DNA from: Nitrococcus mobilis Nb-231 | GTDB lineage: Bacteria > Pseudomonadota > Gammaproteobacteria > Nitrococcales > Nitrococcaceae | DNA: 40,039 bases | Reading direction: 5' to 3' | Assembly (NCBI RefSeq): GCF_000153205.1 | Contig: NZ_CH672427.1 | Span: 80,760 to 120,798, forward strand | The notes under the pieces: model-generated | Told to the model about the DNA's origin: nothing | Seen by the model: only the letters and a program-made list of their open reading frames with translations | Databases searched by the model: none | Program-made: the position numbers and the translations under genes | Shown here: piece after piece, positions 1-8,783 of the stretch | Position numbering within the stretch: position 1 is the first letter of the stretch | How the letters are laid out: every line of letters begins with the position of its first letter

Positions 1-105
1 TGTTAACAGGCCCTGGCGCTTGCTAAAGATTTACACCGGTCGCTGATCGAGTCGAGCTTAATTGATCACAAATGTTGTAAAGCGCGAGGCCGGGCGGTGT
101 CACGC

Positions 106-324
106 TTACTCCCGTGGCTGCCGGCAAAGGTCGCAACGGGTGAGCTGAATAAAGCCGTTCGTGGGGAGTTGCACGATTGCGGCATGGAGCATGCCGCCGC
201 AGCCGCAAGGCTGTGGAAATCCTGTCGAGCAGCGGGCGCAGCGTCGAGCCCCGGTATGGTGCTCGTCCCAATGCACGTTCTCCAAGGTGTCTGTTGGTTG
301 ATTTGTATCGGTAATCGAGTTCAT
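106..324 (-). CDS. Small cysteine-rich hypothetical protein
   Basis: A 72-residue reading frame with seven cysteines arranged as CARC near residue 30, CGCGG near residue 40 and CDLC near the C-terminus. Such spacing suggests a small zinc-ribbon-like fold, but I do not recognise the family. The ATG at 324 has no convincing Shine-Dalgarno sequence. The surrounding DNA (1-105 and 325-568) shows nothing else recognisable, and a longer antisense-frame ORF overlaps it, so this may be a chance ORF in decayed DNA. The clustered Cys pairs are the only reason to keep it. Confidence 0.35.
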   Translation of the reverse strand: MNSITDTNQPTDTLENVHWDEHHTGARRCARCSTGFPQPCGCGGMLHAAIVQLPTNGFIQLTRCDLCRQPRE

Positions 325-568
325 GTAATTGCGCGCTTATCTCAACTCTCGGCTGTAGGTGATGTCGTCTCGCCAATCCGGCAAGAAACAACGATCGGTA
401 GTTGGCCGTTGCTCGCGACGCCTGCTGATTCGAGTATCGGTACAGCCTTGCAGGGATGCCCGTATGGGAGTGGATGCGGTTCCTTACGTGAGCCATCGCC
501 CGGGACGAGTGGCGGGCGGCTCTTCAGTCGGGTTGTCAAAAAAATATCATGTAGCCTTCGTCTCCGCC

Positions 569-690
569 ATGGCAGCACAGAGTACGGCATTACCGGAGTA
601 TGTCCAGCGGGAGTTTGAGGACGATTTCAGATGCGACCGACTTGAACACGGCTTGTGCGGATGCGCTGCGGCGGCTGCCCCACACCGAAC
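569..690 (+). pseudogene. IS91-family transposase N-terminal fragment
   Basis: From the ATG at 569 the translation reads LPEYVQREFEDDFRCDRLEHG, which resembles the start of the zinc-binding N-terminal region of IS91-type transposases (LP-x-FV-x-REF-x-x-FLxCG-x-LEHGF). The expected continuation, LVRMRCGGC, is present but only after a shift of one base near 649, as if one C had been lost. Beyond about 690 the similarity stops, so the catalytic tyrosine domain is absent. This is a dead scrap about 40 codons long. The assignment rests on remembered family consensus, not on a search. Confidence 0.5.
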
Positions 691-724
691 ACCCGGATCG
701 TGTCCGGTTACAAGCACCGTGGGC

Positions 725-1174
725 TCACTCGTGGCCTGATTGGTCCCAAGTACCGGCGGCGATGTGTCGGTCGAACAGGCGGTTCACGACGGCCAGGATC
801 GCGCCCGCGGACAGACCGAACATCAAAACGCCATTGGCCGCTTCGAGTCCGCCCAGCAGCCGCCAGTGATCTGTCAGGACGACATCACCATAGCCTAGGG
901 ACGTGAAACTGACCGTGGAAAAATAAAAGGCGGTTTCGAAGTCCTGGAACTCGCCGAGTTGCAGAAACGCGAACGCCCAGGTCGCAAACTGCAGGGCGTG
1001 GCCGGCGAACAGGACTAGGACGACAATGCTGAGCACCCTTGTATCGGCCAGCAGGCTGTTGCTGGCAAGCAACATTTTCTTGCGCCGGTTCAGGAACCGC
1101 ACCATCGCGACGATCGCCAGAACCTGTATAACCATATTGCCCACCAGGATCAGGCTGCCGAGCAGAAGTGACAT
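725..1174 (-). CDS. Two-TM-type potassium channel family protein
   Basis: Predicted inner-membrane ion channel of 149 residues. Hydrophobic segments lie near residues 3-25 and 47-70. They are followed by a pore helix and the K+ selectivity-filter sequence TSLGYGD near residues 91-97, then a last membrane helix near 105-130. This matches the Ion_trans_2 type of prokaryotic K+ channel; no RCK/TrkA ligand-binding domain follows. The ATG at 1174 overlaps the stop codon of the upstream transporter remnant (TGATG); a GTG at 1180 is an alternative start. The overlap implies translational coupling to a gene that is now broken, so expression may be impaired. The filter is intact, so the protein itself could function. 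Confidence 0.78.
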   Translation of the reverse strand: MSLLLGSLILVGNMVIQVLAIVAMVRFLNRRKKMLLASNSLLADTRVLSIVVLVLFAGHALQFATWAFAFLQLGEFQDFETAFYFSTVSFTSLGYGDVVLTDHWRLLGGLEAANGVLMFGLSAGAILAVVNRLFDRHIAAGTWDQSGHE

Positions 1175-1710
1175 CAGCACGAGTCATCCTCTACTTGGTT
1201 GATCAGCGGCGCTGTGGCGGCCTCGTCGGCTTCACCCGATCGCAGCCAGGTCTGAATCAGCTTGTAGCCCAAGGTGAGAACGACGGCGCCGACAAACAGG
1301 CCGATAATGCCCGACATGATCATGCCGCCGGTCGCGCCGAGCCGGATCACCAGTATCGGCCTGTCGATGCCACGGTTAAGAAGCCGCGGTTTCAGCACGG
1401 CGTTGCTGAACGACACTATGATGCTCCAGACCATGAAGATGGTTGCAACAACGGTCGTGGTCTCGACCGAAAACACCTATAAAATGGCAGGCAGCAGGGC
1501 CAACAGGGACGGCAGTTGGGCGATCGCGAGGATCAGGATCAGCAGCGTCCAGACGCCAGCGGCCGGGATTCCGACCAGCTGCACACCGGCACCGCCCATG
1601 ACGGCCTGGATGGAGGCAATGCCCAGCACGCCGACGGCAACCGACCGTATCGTCGCCGAGACCGTGCCCAGCGCCGTCGTTTCACCCGCCTGCGTGTTAA
1701 CCTCGTTCAC
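1174..1710 (-). pseudogene. AI-2E family transporter, truncated with internal stop
   Basis: Two pieces in the same frame form the C-terminal half of an AI-2E/PerM-type membrane transporter. The first (1710 to 1480) carries the VRSVAVGVLGIASIQAVMG-type helix region, and the second (1476 to 1174) carries NAVLKPRLL and the GLFVGAVVLTLGYKL ending typical of the family. They are separated by a single in-frame TAG at 1477-1479, inside the loop before the penultimate helix. Another stop lies about 15 bases upstream of 1710, and the N-terminal half of the family (usually about 350 residues in total) is missing. It is therefore truncated at the 5' end as well as interrupted. Readthrough of the TAG cannot be excluded but would still give only half a protein. 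Confidence 0.75.
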
Positions 1711-1729
1711 GGCCTGTTTTTCTCAATGT

Positions 1730-2297
1730 AGCTCTGCGTCAGGAGTTTATCCCATCCCCAACATGACCCACGCAACGTTGAGGACGGGCAGGTTGAGACA
1801 TCCTGTCTGACGGGCGCTCTACCAGGCATTCGAATTGTTCCTGAGTCAGAGCGACAGTACGGCAAACATCGCAGTGAGCCACGTTATGTTTTAGGGTTCG
1901 TCTTCTTGCCGGGAATGCAACGGGTTACGAGGCCGCACCGGCCGGCCAGGGTCGACGGGTCGTTTGGGCGCATCGGCGAATCCGGCATTCGCACGACCTA
2001 GGCTTCCTAGGCTTCCAGGCAGTCAGGGCGAGCAGCAGGGGTGGGCCTGCTGCTGGCCAGACTCGCAAGGATACCGAAAGCGCGTGCGCTAGGATCTGTT
2101 CGGCATCGATTCGACGGTTGAGCATAAGTTGCTGGGGCAGTATCTCAGGCATCATGCAGGAATGGCGTATTCACCTATGCTGGTAGGCGAGAGTGGCAAG
2201 CCGCGAGCGAGGCAGGCGAGCCGATATGCGCTCGCCTGCCGGTAGAAGGGCAAATTTTGGCACCGGTCTAACATGCGATTACTATGGAGGAACAGCG
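1730..2297. other. Gene-free stretch, no recognisable feature
   Basis: About 570 bases between the transporter remnant and the SDR gene. No frame gives a recognisable protein, and frequent stops break all six frames. It probably contains the promoter of the downstream SDR gene, but I cannot single out convincing -35/-10 boxes. The only clear signal is the Shine-Dalgarno GGAGG at 2286-2290. Confidence 0.5.
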
Positions 2298-3125
2298 ATG
2301 CAAATCGCAGGAAAGTCGGCTCTCATCACGGGCGCGGGCAACGGTGTTGGCCGTGCCATTGCAGTGGCGTTCGCCCGCAAGGGCGTGCGGTTGACGCTGA
2401 GCGATCGATTCGAGCAGCGTCTGCGCGAGACCGCGCAGCAGGTGGAGGATGTAAGCCGCGAAGAGCGTCCGGATGACACGCCGGAAGTGCAACTGATCCC
2501 GAGCGATGTGCCCGATTCCTGGCGCGAGCGGGTCATTCGCATGGTGTTGGAACGTTTCGGTACGCTCGATATATTGGTGAACAACGTCAGCGTGGTGCAG
2601 GGCGGGCGTCTTGAGAAAATCGAGGCCGAGCAGCTTCGTGCCCAGCTCGATGCGAATCTCGTTGCACCTATTTATTATACGCGTGCGGCCTTGCCGGCCC
2701 TCAAAGAAAGCGGTGAGGCGGCCATTATTAATGTATCTTCGGTGCTAGGGCTCGTGGGCCTGCCGTTTTATACCGTCTATACAGCCGCCAAGGCCGGAAT
2801 CGCCGGCTTCAGCGAGGCGCTGCGGCGCGAGTTGGTGGGAGAAGGCATTCAGGTCGTCACGGCGTATCCCGATGCGATGGTGGTTCCGATGCAGGAGGGA
2901 ACTGATCTCGGCCCGGCGGAGGGTTTCGAGTACGAACCGCCGGAGGCGCTCGCCGATGCGGTCGTCGCCGCGCTCGAGCGCGGTGAGACCGAGGTGATTC
3001 GCGGCAGCGAGACGATTGCTTCGCTCATCGAGCGGAACCGTAAGCAGCCCCAAGAAGTCGATGATCTATTAGCGCAGAAAAAAGCGGCTCTGGAGCAGTT
3101 CGCCGCCGCCCACCGTGATGCCTGA
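2298..3125 (+). CDS. Short-chain dehydrogenase/reductase (SDR family)
   Basis: NAD(P)-dependent oxidoreductase of 275 residues, cytoplasmic, substrate unknown. The Rossmann motif TGAGNGVG lies at residues 11-18. NNVS at 95-98 replaces the usual NNAG. The catalytic Ser148 lies in NVSS, and Tyr161 and Lys165 lie in YTAAK, all in the classical SDR arrangement. The ATG at 2298 is chosen over an in-frame upstream start at 2193 because it has GGAGG seven bases upstream and begins exactly at the family's N-terminus. The C-terminal 40 residues are charged and probably helical. The gene stands alone and converges with the DUF3617-like gene. Confidence 0.9.
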   Translation: MQIAGKSALITGAGNGVGRAIAVAFARKGVRLTLSDRFEQRLRETAQQVEDVSREERPDDTPEVQLIPSDVPDSWRERVIRMVLERFGTLDILVNNVSVVQGGRLEKIEAEQLRAQLDANLVAPIYYTRAALPALKESGEAAIINVSSVLGLVGLPFYTVYTAAKAGIAGFSEALRRELVGEGIQVVTAYPDAMVVPMQEGTDLGPAEGFEYEPPEALADAVVAALERGETEVIRGSETIASLIERNRKQPQEVDDLLAQKKAALEQFAAAHRDA

Positions 3126-3156
3126 AGGGGGAGCGTCGTTGCGCGGGTTTTGTGGG

Positions 3157-3175
3157 TTCCGGCGCTTTACCGGAA
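3157..3175. terminator. Possible hairpin between convergent genes
   Basis: TTCCGG and CCGGAA flank a 7-base loop, giving a 6-bp perfect stem between the stop codons of the SDR and DUF3617-like genes. There is no clear T-tract on either side, so this is at best a weak bidirectional terminator. Confidence 0.25.
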
Positions 3176-3268
3176 TGTAGGGTACGAGGCTTGCCGCGCC
3201 TGTTCAGACCGAACGCGCGCCCGGGTCAGACGGAAAGCGGTTCGGCCCGGATATTGTCTGGAGCGTGC

Positions 3269-3718
3269 CTAACTTTGGCATTTGCCGATGCGCCGACCTT
3301 GCAGGTTTTGGATCATCCGGATCTGGCGGCCCTGCATGGTGCCGGTCATATGGATGATTGCATGGTACGCCTCAGGCGAATCGAAGGTTGCGGTGCCGTC
3401 CGCTTCCAGGGAGCCTTCCCCGGTGCAAGCCATGGCCCAATCCACGGTATTGCCGGAGCGATCCATGTGGGTCGCCTTGCATGTTACGTTGCCTTGTGTC
3501 TGGGGTTTTGGAAGACCAAAATTTTGGTCGAGGTTTTCCTGCGTGACACACCGGCGGACGGTCTGAGCCGGGAGACTCATCGGCATTCCGTCGATTTGCA
3601 TGTTGATGGTCGTTTCCCACAAGCCGGGGGTCATAATGTCGGACAGGTTAGGGGCCGCATGGGCGAGCGGCGGTGCGATCGTCAAGGCAAGCAGGAGCCG
3701 CATTGTGTTGAGCTGCAT
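3269..3718 (-). CDS. DUF3617-like exported protein
   Basis: A 149-residue protein with an N-terminal signal peptide (MQLNTMRLLLALTIAPPLAHA), so probably periplasmic. The start PGLWETTINMQIDGMP after the signal, the CVT motif near residue 60 and the later CKATHMDRSGNTVDW and WAMACTGEG stretches are typical of DUF3617, whose function is unknown. Four cysteines in the mature part could form two disulfides. The start at 3718 is preferred because AGGAG lies 11 bases upstream and the signal peptide begins there. An in-frame extension to 3874 would bury the signal sequence. The gene is monocistronic. Confidence 0.8.
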   Translation of the reverse strand: MQLNTMRLLLALTIAPPLAHAAPNLSDIMTPGLWETTINMQIDGMPMSLPAQTVRRCVTQENLDQNFGLPKPQTQGNVTCKATHMDRSGNTVDWAMACTGEGSLEADGTATFDSPEAYHAIIHMTGTMQGRQIRMIQNLQGRRIGKCQS

Positions 3719-4198
3719 AGGTCGTTTATCTCCTGGAGGAAAGAGGCCTGCTGGCGAGCGCGCCCGCTTCGTCCACGCCACGTGCATACAGCGAGACCCC
3801 AAAACCAATTCCACGCCAGCGGCTGCTGCCGCAGGCGCGCTCGCAGTCTCGCTCAATATTGCAGCCGGTGCCAAGTATTCGTGTTGCTCGAGGAGCGCGT
3901 CGAGGGTTGGTCAGCCGCGGCCCATCCGCGCGTCGAGTCGAGTTAGGCCGCGCCGGACTTCAGTCGCACCAGCTTTTGAACGCTCGACTGTTGTTTTTTG
4001 TTCGGCATGGGGCCGGCGGTCTGCGGGGAGCAGCATTAAGGAAGCTTGTTCGTTCGATAACCGCCCTTCGACCATTCTCCGAGCTGGCTTGTCGACGCAT
4101 GAATGGAATAAATAAAAGTTTTCTTCAGCGGTTCAGATTGGTATGACAGCATGGGTTTTTTTCTATGACAACCCAGCACTAAGGAAGTCCTGATTTAT
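3719..4198. other. Gene-free stretch upstream of the MITE-like repeat
   Basis: About 480 bases with no recognisable protein in any frame. The part next to 3718 must hold the promoter of the DUF3617-like gene, but no strong boxes stand out. Base composition shifts toward AT from about 4090 onward. Confidence 0.45.
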
Positions 4199-4341
4199 TC
4201 GTCACGCCGGCGAAGGTCGGTTCCAGGCTTTTAGTTTTTTGGATTACGCAAACCTTCCCTGGTTTGCGCCCTCCGGGCCTGCCTTCGGCAGTTCAAATCC
4301 GTCCTACGGATTTGTCCGGTTTTCGTCGGAATGACGAGAAG
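4199..4341. repeat. MITE-like element with terminal inverted repeats and three hairpins
   Basis: The ends TCGTCACGCCGGCGA (about 4199-4213) and, inverted, TCGTCATTCCGACGA (about 4327-4341) match at most positions. They belong to the widespread 'CGTCATTCCGGCGAAGGCCGG' type of intergenic repeat. Inside are three consecutive hairpins: CGCAAACC/GGTTTGCG (4247-4268), CTGCC/GGCAG (4279-4291) and CAAATCCG/CGGATTTG (4294-4314). No coding capacity. It could act as RNA structure just upstream of the next gene. A related, simpler copy lies near 20547. Confidence 0.65.
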
Positions 4342-4389
4342 CTAATTGATTCAGGGATTTTCTAACGGTAACAGGATGAGAGAACGGAA

Positions 4390-4950
4390 ATGGCGGTAAG
4401 GTATCAGGAAATAACAGACAGGTTAGAAAAATTCATTAACGAGCAAAAAGTATTTTTTGTCGGAACGGCGACGGCAGACAGCAGGATTAATATTTCTCCA
4501 AAAGGTTTGGATACTCTGCGTATTGTCAACAAAAACCGAGTGGTTTGGCTTAACGTTACGGGAAGCGGTAATGAAACTGCGACCCATGTTCAAGAGAATC
4601 CGAGAATGACGTTGATGTTCTGCGCTTTTGAAGGCAAGCCGATGATTTTGAGGCTATATGGAAAAGCAAAGGTCATCCATCAGAACGATCGGGAATGGCA
4701 GGATTTGTTTGCTTTATTCAAGCCTATTCCAGGATATCGGCAGATACTCGACCTGTCGGTGGACATGGCGTTGACGTCGTGCGGTATCGGCGTTCCCTCT
4801 TATCATTATGTTGGTGAAAGAGATATGTTGGAAGATTGGGCTATAAGAAAAGACGGAGAAGACGGGACAGGGATAAGAAAATATTGGGAAGACAAAAATC
4901 AGTTCAGCATTGACGATATACCGTCTCATATAATGGAAAAAAATACCTAA
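4390..4950 (+). CDS. Pyridoxamine 5'-phosphate oxidase-like FMN-binding protein
   Basis: A 186-residue cytoplasmic protein of the split-barrel flavin-binding superfamily. The N-terminal part (FVGTATADSRINISPKG near residues 25-41, then VVWLNVTGSGNETATHVQENPRM near 54-76) matches the FMN-binding region of PPOX-class proteins, and LRLYGKAKVI near 90 continues the barrel. The substrate is unknown; family members include oxidases, F420/heme-binding proteins and proteins of unknown role. It is AT-richer than its neighbours, as is the following GNAT gene 24 bases downstream, suggesting that the two arrived together or form an operon. Confidence 0.8.
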   Translation: MAVRYQEITDRLEKFINEQKVFFVGTATADSRINISPKGLDTLRIVNKNRVVWLNVTGSGNETATHVQENPRMTLMFCAFEGKPMILRLYGKAKVIHQNDREWQDLFALFKPIPGYRQILDLSVDMALTSCGIGVPSYHYVGERDMLEDWAIRKDGEDGTGIRKYWEDKNQFSIDDIPSHIMEKNT

Positions 4951-4974
4951 GCTGCGTGCTGTAATGTAATTCAG

Positions 4975-5469
4975 ATGGAAATTCTAGATTATACGGATGC
5001 TGACGTCGCGGCAATCTCGCGCCTTTATTATGAGACGGTGCGCTTGGTCAATATACGTGATTACAGTCTAGAGCAGGTGGCGGCTTGGGCACCTGAGATT
5101 TATTCTGACGATTTTTGGAAGAAGCGCTTCAAGAATTATCGTGTGTTCGTGGTGAAAGAAAAAGGACAGGTTGTCGGTTTTGCGGAATTCGAACACACGG
5201 GGCAGATCGATTGCTTTTATGTTCATCATTTGTGGCAGGGGCAGGGGGTTGGTTCAAAGTTGCTGAAACGAATCGAACATGAAGCACTTAGTGGGAACAT
5301 AAGGCGGTTGTTTGCCGACGTTTGCATAACCGCACAGCCGTTCTTCAAACTAAATGGATTTGATGTAATAGAAGAATTAGAAAGAGCTTATAGAGGCTGT
5401 TCATTCAAACAATTCTTCATGGAAAAGACGCTTTCATGCGTGGGTTCACGAGCGGTATCCTGGGTATGA
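4975..5469 (+). CDS. GNAT family N-acetyltransferase
   Basis: A 164-residue protein with the GNAT fold. The central strand reads VVGFAEFEHTGQIDCFYVHHLWQGQGVGSKLL, shown here in two parts: VVGFAEFEHTGQID and then FYVHHLWQGQGVGSKLL. The second contains motif A (Q-x-x-G-x-G/A), which binds acetyl-CoA. PFFKLNGF near residue 122 is the conserved C-terminal strand. The acceptor is unknown. It starts 24 bases after the PPOX-like gene, has the same lower GC content and is probably cotranscribed. The last 12-15 residues look like non-homologous read-through, so the native stop may have been lost. Confidence 0.85.
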   Translation: MEILDYTDADVAAISRLYYETVRLVNIRDYSLEQVAAWAPEIYSDDFWKKRFKNYRVFVVKEKGQVVGFAEFEHTGQIDCFYVHHLWQGQGVGSKLLKRIEHEALSGNIRRLFADVCITAQPFFKLNGFDVIEELERAYRGCSFKQFFMEKTLSCVGSRAVSWV

Positions 5470-5625
5470 CCAGCCGTGGCTGGAGCGGTGGCCAGCCCCA
5501 AGTATTTGGGCGGTTGGATTACCGCTAGCATCCATTGGCCCTGGATCTTTATAGCGTCGCGCTGGAATCGCACCCGATTGCGGGCTAGTTTGCTGGGTGA
5601 GGCAGTGCGGCGTGCGGGGGCAGCG

Positions 5626-6084
5626 ATGTACCAGTCGATCGTCTTGGCCTTCGATGGCAGTGTGGAGGGGCGGGTGGCCTTGCAGGAGGGCGCTGACCTC
5701 GCCGTGTACTGCTCGGCGCGAACTTATCTTGTAGCGGTTTTGGAGCCTCCCGCGGGGATTGCTTTGATGGAGGGGATCTATCCGGTCGAGGTGCTGGAGC
5801 AAGGCCAGGAGGAAGTCCAGCGCGTGATCGCGACGGGGGTCGGAATCCTGCGCGATCGCGGTTTACAAGCCGAGGGACGACTCGGAGTCGGCGATCCGGC
5901 CGAGCAGATCAGCCGTATTTCCCGAGACGTCGCAGCGGACCTGGTCGTGGTCGGGCATCGGCGCTGCAGTGCGCTTGCCCGTTGGTGGCGCGGCTCGCTT
6001 GGCCGCTCATTGCTCGATGCTTTGGACTGCAGTCTGCTGGTCGTAATGGCAAGCGCCTCGACCCCTAAAGATTTCTTCGAATAG
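5626..6084 (+). CDS. Universal stress protein (UspA family)
   Basis: A 152-residue single-domain Usp. It begins MYQSIVLAFDGS, the typical first strand with the aspartate that contacts the nucleotide. Near the C-terminus it has LVVVGHRRCSALARWWRGSLGRSLL, here split as LVVVGHRRC and ARWWRGSLGRSLL, corresponding to the ATP-binding G-x2-G-x9-G(S/T) region in a degenerate form. Its exact spacing differs from the consensus, so ATP binding is uncertain. The ATG at 5626 is chosen because family homology begins there; an upstream in-frame start at 5476 would add 50 unrelated residues. The gene ends at the left border of the IS5-type element. Confidence 0.85.
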   Translation: MYQSIVLAFDGSVEGRVALQEGADLAVYCSARTYLVAVLEPPAGIALMEGIYPVEVLEQGQEEVQRVIATGVGILRDRGLQAEGRLGVGDPAEQISRISRDVAADLVVVGHRRCSALARWWRGSLGRSLLDALDCSLLVVMASASTPKDFFE

Positions 6085-6130
6085 AGCGTGTTATGAGCTT
6101 CTGATCGGGGGCGGTGCCGAGGCCTGTAGA

Positions 6131-6670
6131 ATGGCGCGATAACTCGAAAGCCCTATCCCACAGATGTCAGCGACCAAGAATGGAGCTTCGCGGCGCCGTA
6201 CCTGAGCCTCATGAACGCGTCCGCGCCGCAACGCCGGCACGACCTGCGCGAGGTCTTCAATGCCCTGCGTTGGCTCGTGCGGGGCGGGTGCGCCGTGGCG
6301 ACTGCTGCCCAACGACTTTCCGCCCTGGGCGGCGGTCTACCAGCAAAGCCGGCGTTGGGTCGATTCGGGCTGCTTCGAGGCCATGGTCTCGGAGCTGCGC
6401 TCGATCATCCGCGTGGCACAAGGACGCTAAAGCCAGCCCAGCGCCATGGTGATGGATGGTCGCACGCTGCAATCCAGCTGCGAGAGCGGGCCGCGCGCCG
6501 GCTACGATGGCTATAAGCGTCGCCGCGGCAGCAAGGTGCACGTGGCGGTGGACACGCTGGGGCATTTGCTGGCCGTGCACGTCACGCCGGCCAACGAGCC
6601 GGAGCGCGCGCAGGTGCGGCTGTTGTGCGAGGCCGTGCAAGAGGCCACGGGCGGCACCGTCAAGCTGGCC
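6131..6670 (+). pseudogene. IS5-family transposase, N-terminal part
   Basis: The recognisable frame runs from KPYPTDVSDQEW (about 6148) through RHDLREVFNALRWLVRGG. A one-base shift near 6290 is needed to continue with WRLLPNDFPPWAAVYQQSRRW. A TAA stop interrupts it at 6428-6430. After that it reads [13 protein letters not shown], with the first catalytic Asp, then [21 protein letters not shown] and TVKLA. At TVKLA it meets the inserted IS1634-type element. The order and motifs match IS5-group (DDE) transposases. It cannot be active: one frameshift, one stop and a 2.1-kb insertion. Confidence 0.85.
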
Positions 6671-6673
6671 TAG

Positions 6674-6686
6674 CCCATCTTTAACG
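6674..6686 (+). repeat. Left terminal inverted repeat of the IS1634-type element
   Basis: CCCATCTTTAACG; pairs with the inverted right end at 8766-8778, with two mismatches. Confidence 0.7.
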
Positions 6687-6835
6687 CTCTCTGCCTGATT
6701 TCGGGCTGATTTGGGCGTGTATGCGAAGAGAAGTTATTGATTCGTATAGTGGCGAGGGTGGCGCGCTGGATGTAGTGCCATAATATTTGTTGTTATCCCT
6801 TGTGCGGAGCGCCCGCCCACGCTAGCCTCGCGGGC

Positions 6836-8673
6836 ATGTTCATCCGCCGCACCCAGACCCGCAGCACGGCCACCGGCGAGTCGTATGTCACGTATCGTCT
6901 GGTGCGCTCCGAGCGGCGCGCCGGTAAGGTCCGCCAGCGCACCCTGTTGAACCTGGGGCGGCACTTCCCAGTGGCGCAGGCACACTGGTCGGCGTTGTGT
7001 GCGCGCATCGAGCAACGGCTCAGCGGCCAGGCGGCGCTGTTCGACGAGGAGGGGAAGGGCCTCCCGCTCGCCGTCGAGCGCCAGGCCGAGCGTATTGCGG
7101 CGCGGCTGCTCGCCGAGCAGGGCGGTACGCCGGCACCGGCCGATGCTGGCGGTGTACCCGGCGGTGGGGGTGACGTGCAGTCGGTGGACGTGGACTCGCT
7201 CTCACTGGTGCGCCCGCGCTCGGTGGGCGTCGAGCAGCTCGCCCTGTGGGCGCTGCGCCAGGCGGGCTTGGAGGAGCAGCTCCAAGCGCTGGGGCTGACC
7301 GGCCCGCAACGTGCGGCGGCGCTGGGGCTGATCGTTGCCCGCATGGCCGCCCCGGGCTCGGAGCGGGCGACGTATCAGTGGCTCGCCCGGCGCAGCGGCC
7401 TCGGCGAGCTGCTGGAGGTGGACTTCGAGGCGATGAGCCCGATGCAGCTCTACCGTACCTCCGATATCCTGCTGCGCCACCGCGCGGCCCTCGAAGGGCA
7501 TCTGTTCGCCCGGGTGAGCGATCTGTTCGCGCTCGCCCCGACAATCACGCTCTACGATCTGACCAACACTTACTTCGAGGGCGAGGCACCGGTCAATCCG
7601 GCCGCGCGCCACGGCCACTCCAAGGAGCGGCGCAGCGACTGCCCGCTGCTCACCCTGGCGCTGGTGCTCGATGCTGCGGCTTTGTGCGCCGCTCGCGGGT
7701 CTTCGCTGGCAATGCGGCCGAGGCGCAGACCCTCCAGGGGATGCTCACCGGCCTCGCGGCGCCCGCCGGCGCGCTTGTGGTCATGGACCGCGGGGTGGCC
7801 ACCGAGGCCAACCTCGCCTGGCTGGCCGAGCAGGGCTACCGCTATCTGGTGGTCAGCCGCGAGCGCCGCCGCGCGGTCGATTTTAAAGAGGCCATCACCC
7901 TCGACAACGCCGGCGGGCAGGCCGTGGAGCTACTCAAAGTGCCCTCGGCTGATGGCCAGGAGGTGCGCCTGTATTGTCGCTCCGAGGGCCGCGTGCGCAA
8001 GGAGCAAGCGATCGCCGGGCGCCTGATGGACCGCTTCGAGGCTGGGCTCGACAAGCTTGCGACCGGACTCAGCCGGCGGGGCACCACCAAGCGCATCGAC
8101 AAGCTCTGGGAGCGCATCGGGCGGCTCAAGGAGAAAAGCCGCGGCCTCGGCCAGCACTACCACATTGAAGTGATCGCCGGTGACAGCGGCGAGCGCGCCC
8201 GTGCGATCCACTGGCAGCGCCTGCCCGTGAAAGGCTCTCTGGTCACCGAGCCGGGCGTCTATTGCCTGCGCAGCAACGAGACCGGCTGGGACGAGAAGAC
8301 AATGTGGCGCACCTACATCATGCTCACCGACCTTGAGGCGGTCTTCCGAAGCCTGAAATCGGAGCTCGGCCTGCGCCCGATCTTCCATCACAAGGAAGAG
8401 CGCGCCGAGGGGCACCTGTTCATCACCGTGCTCGCCTATCAGTTCGTCCAGCTCATCCGCCACTGCCTCGCCGCCCACGGCATCTGCGAGCGTTGGAGCA
8501 CGCTACGCGATACCCTCGCCGGCCAGTGCCGGGTCACCGCCACGTTCAACCGCGGCGATGGCCGCACCCTGCACGTGCGCAAGGCCACCCGCGCCGAGCC
8601 CGATCAGGCGCGAATCTATCAGGCCCTCGGGGCCGATCCCGCCCCGGGCGGCGTGCAGAAAACAATCGTGTGA
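6836..8673 (+). pseudogene. IS1634-family transposase with one frameshift
   Basis: It starts MFIRRTQTRSTATGESY at 6836 and reads RLVRSERRAGKVRQRTLLNLG, as usual for the N-terminus of this DDE family. The frame runs intact to LTLALVLDA at about 7673, where one base is missing. The +1 frame resumes with CGFVRRSRVFAGNAAE and continues to the stop at 8671-8673. The catalytic residues are all present across the two halves: Asp in LYDLTNTYFEG, Asp in VVMDRGVATEANL, and Glu in VFRSLKSELGL. The full protein would be about 612 residues. A single small deletion suggests recent inactivation. Programmed frameshifting is not typical of this family. Confidence 0.85.
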
Positions 8674-8765
8674 GCCCGCTGATTTATAAAATGAACGTAA
8701 TGTAGTGCCACTCGCCGCCGCGGCCGATCTTAACTCTCTGAGTATCGCGAAGTTATTTTTGGGGA

Positions 8766-8778
8766 CGTTAAACTTGGG
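8766..8778 (-). repeat. Right terminal inverted repeat of the IS1634-type element
   Basis: CGTTAAACTTGGG on the plus strand, the inverse of the left end with two mismatches. Confidence 0.7.
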
Positions 8779-8783
8779 CTAGG

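Larger units (their letters stand above)
6674..8778 (+). mobile_element. IS1634-family insertion sequence inside an IS5-family element
   Basis: A 2105-bp element bounded by imperfect inverted repeats CCCATCTTTAACG (6674-6686) and, at the right, CGTTAAACTTGGG (8766-8778). CTAG lies directly outside both ends (6670-6673 and 8779-8782). It is either a 4-bp target duplication or an extension of the repeat; the family more often makes 5-6 bp duplications. It carries one transposase gene, frameshifted. An 11-bp direct repeat ATGTAGTGCCA lies inside each end (6770-6780 and 8700-8710). Removing the element rejoins the IS5 transposase TVKLA to VDQGYTG, confirming the insertion. Confidence 0.8.

Noticed and set aside
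1-568. Several overlapping frames of 80-170 codons on both strands
   Set aside because: None has a recognisable domain or ribosome-binding site apart from the tentative Cys-rich ORF at 106-324.
7674-7674. Programmed ribosomal frameshift in the IS1634-type transposase
   Set aside because: No slippery heptamer at the site and the family normally uses one continuous frame; a one-base deletion explains it.
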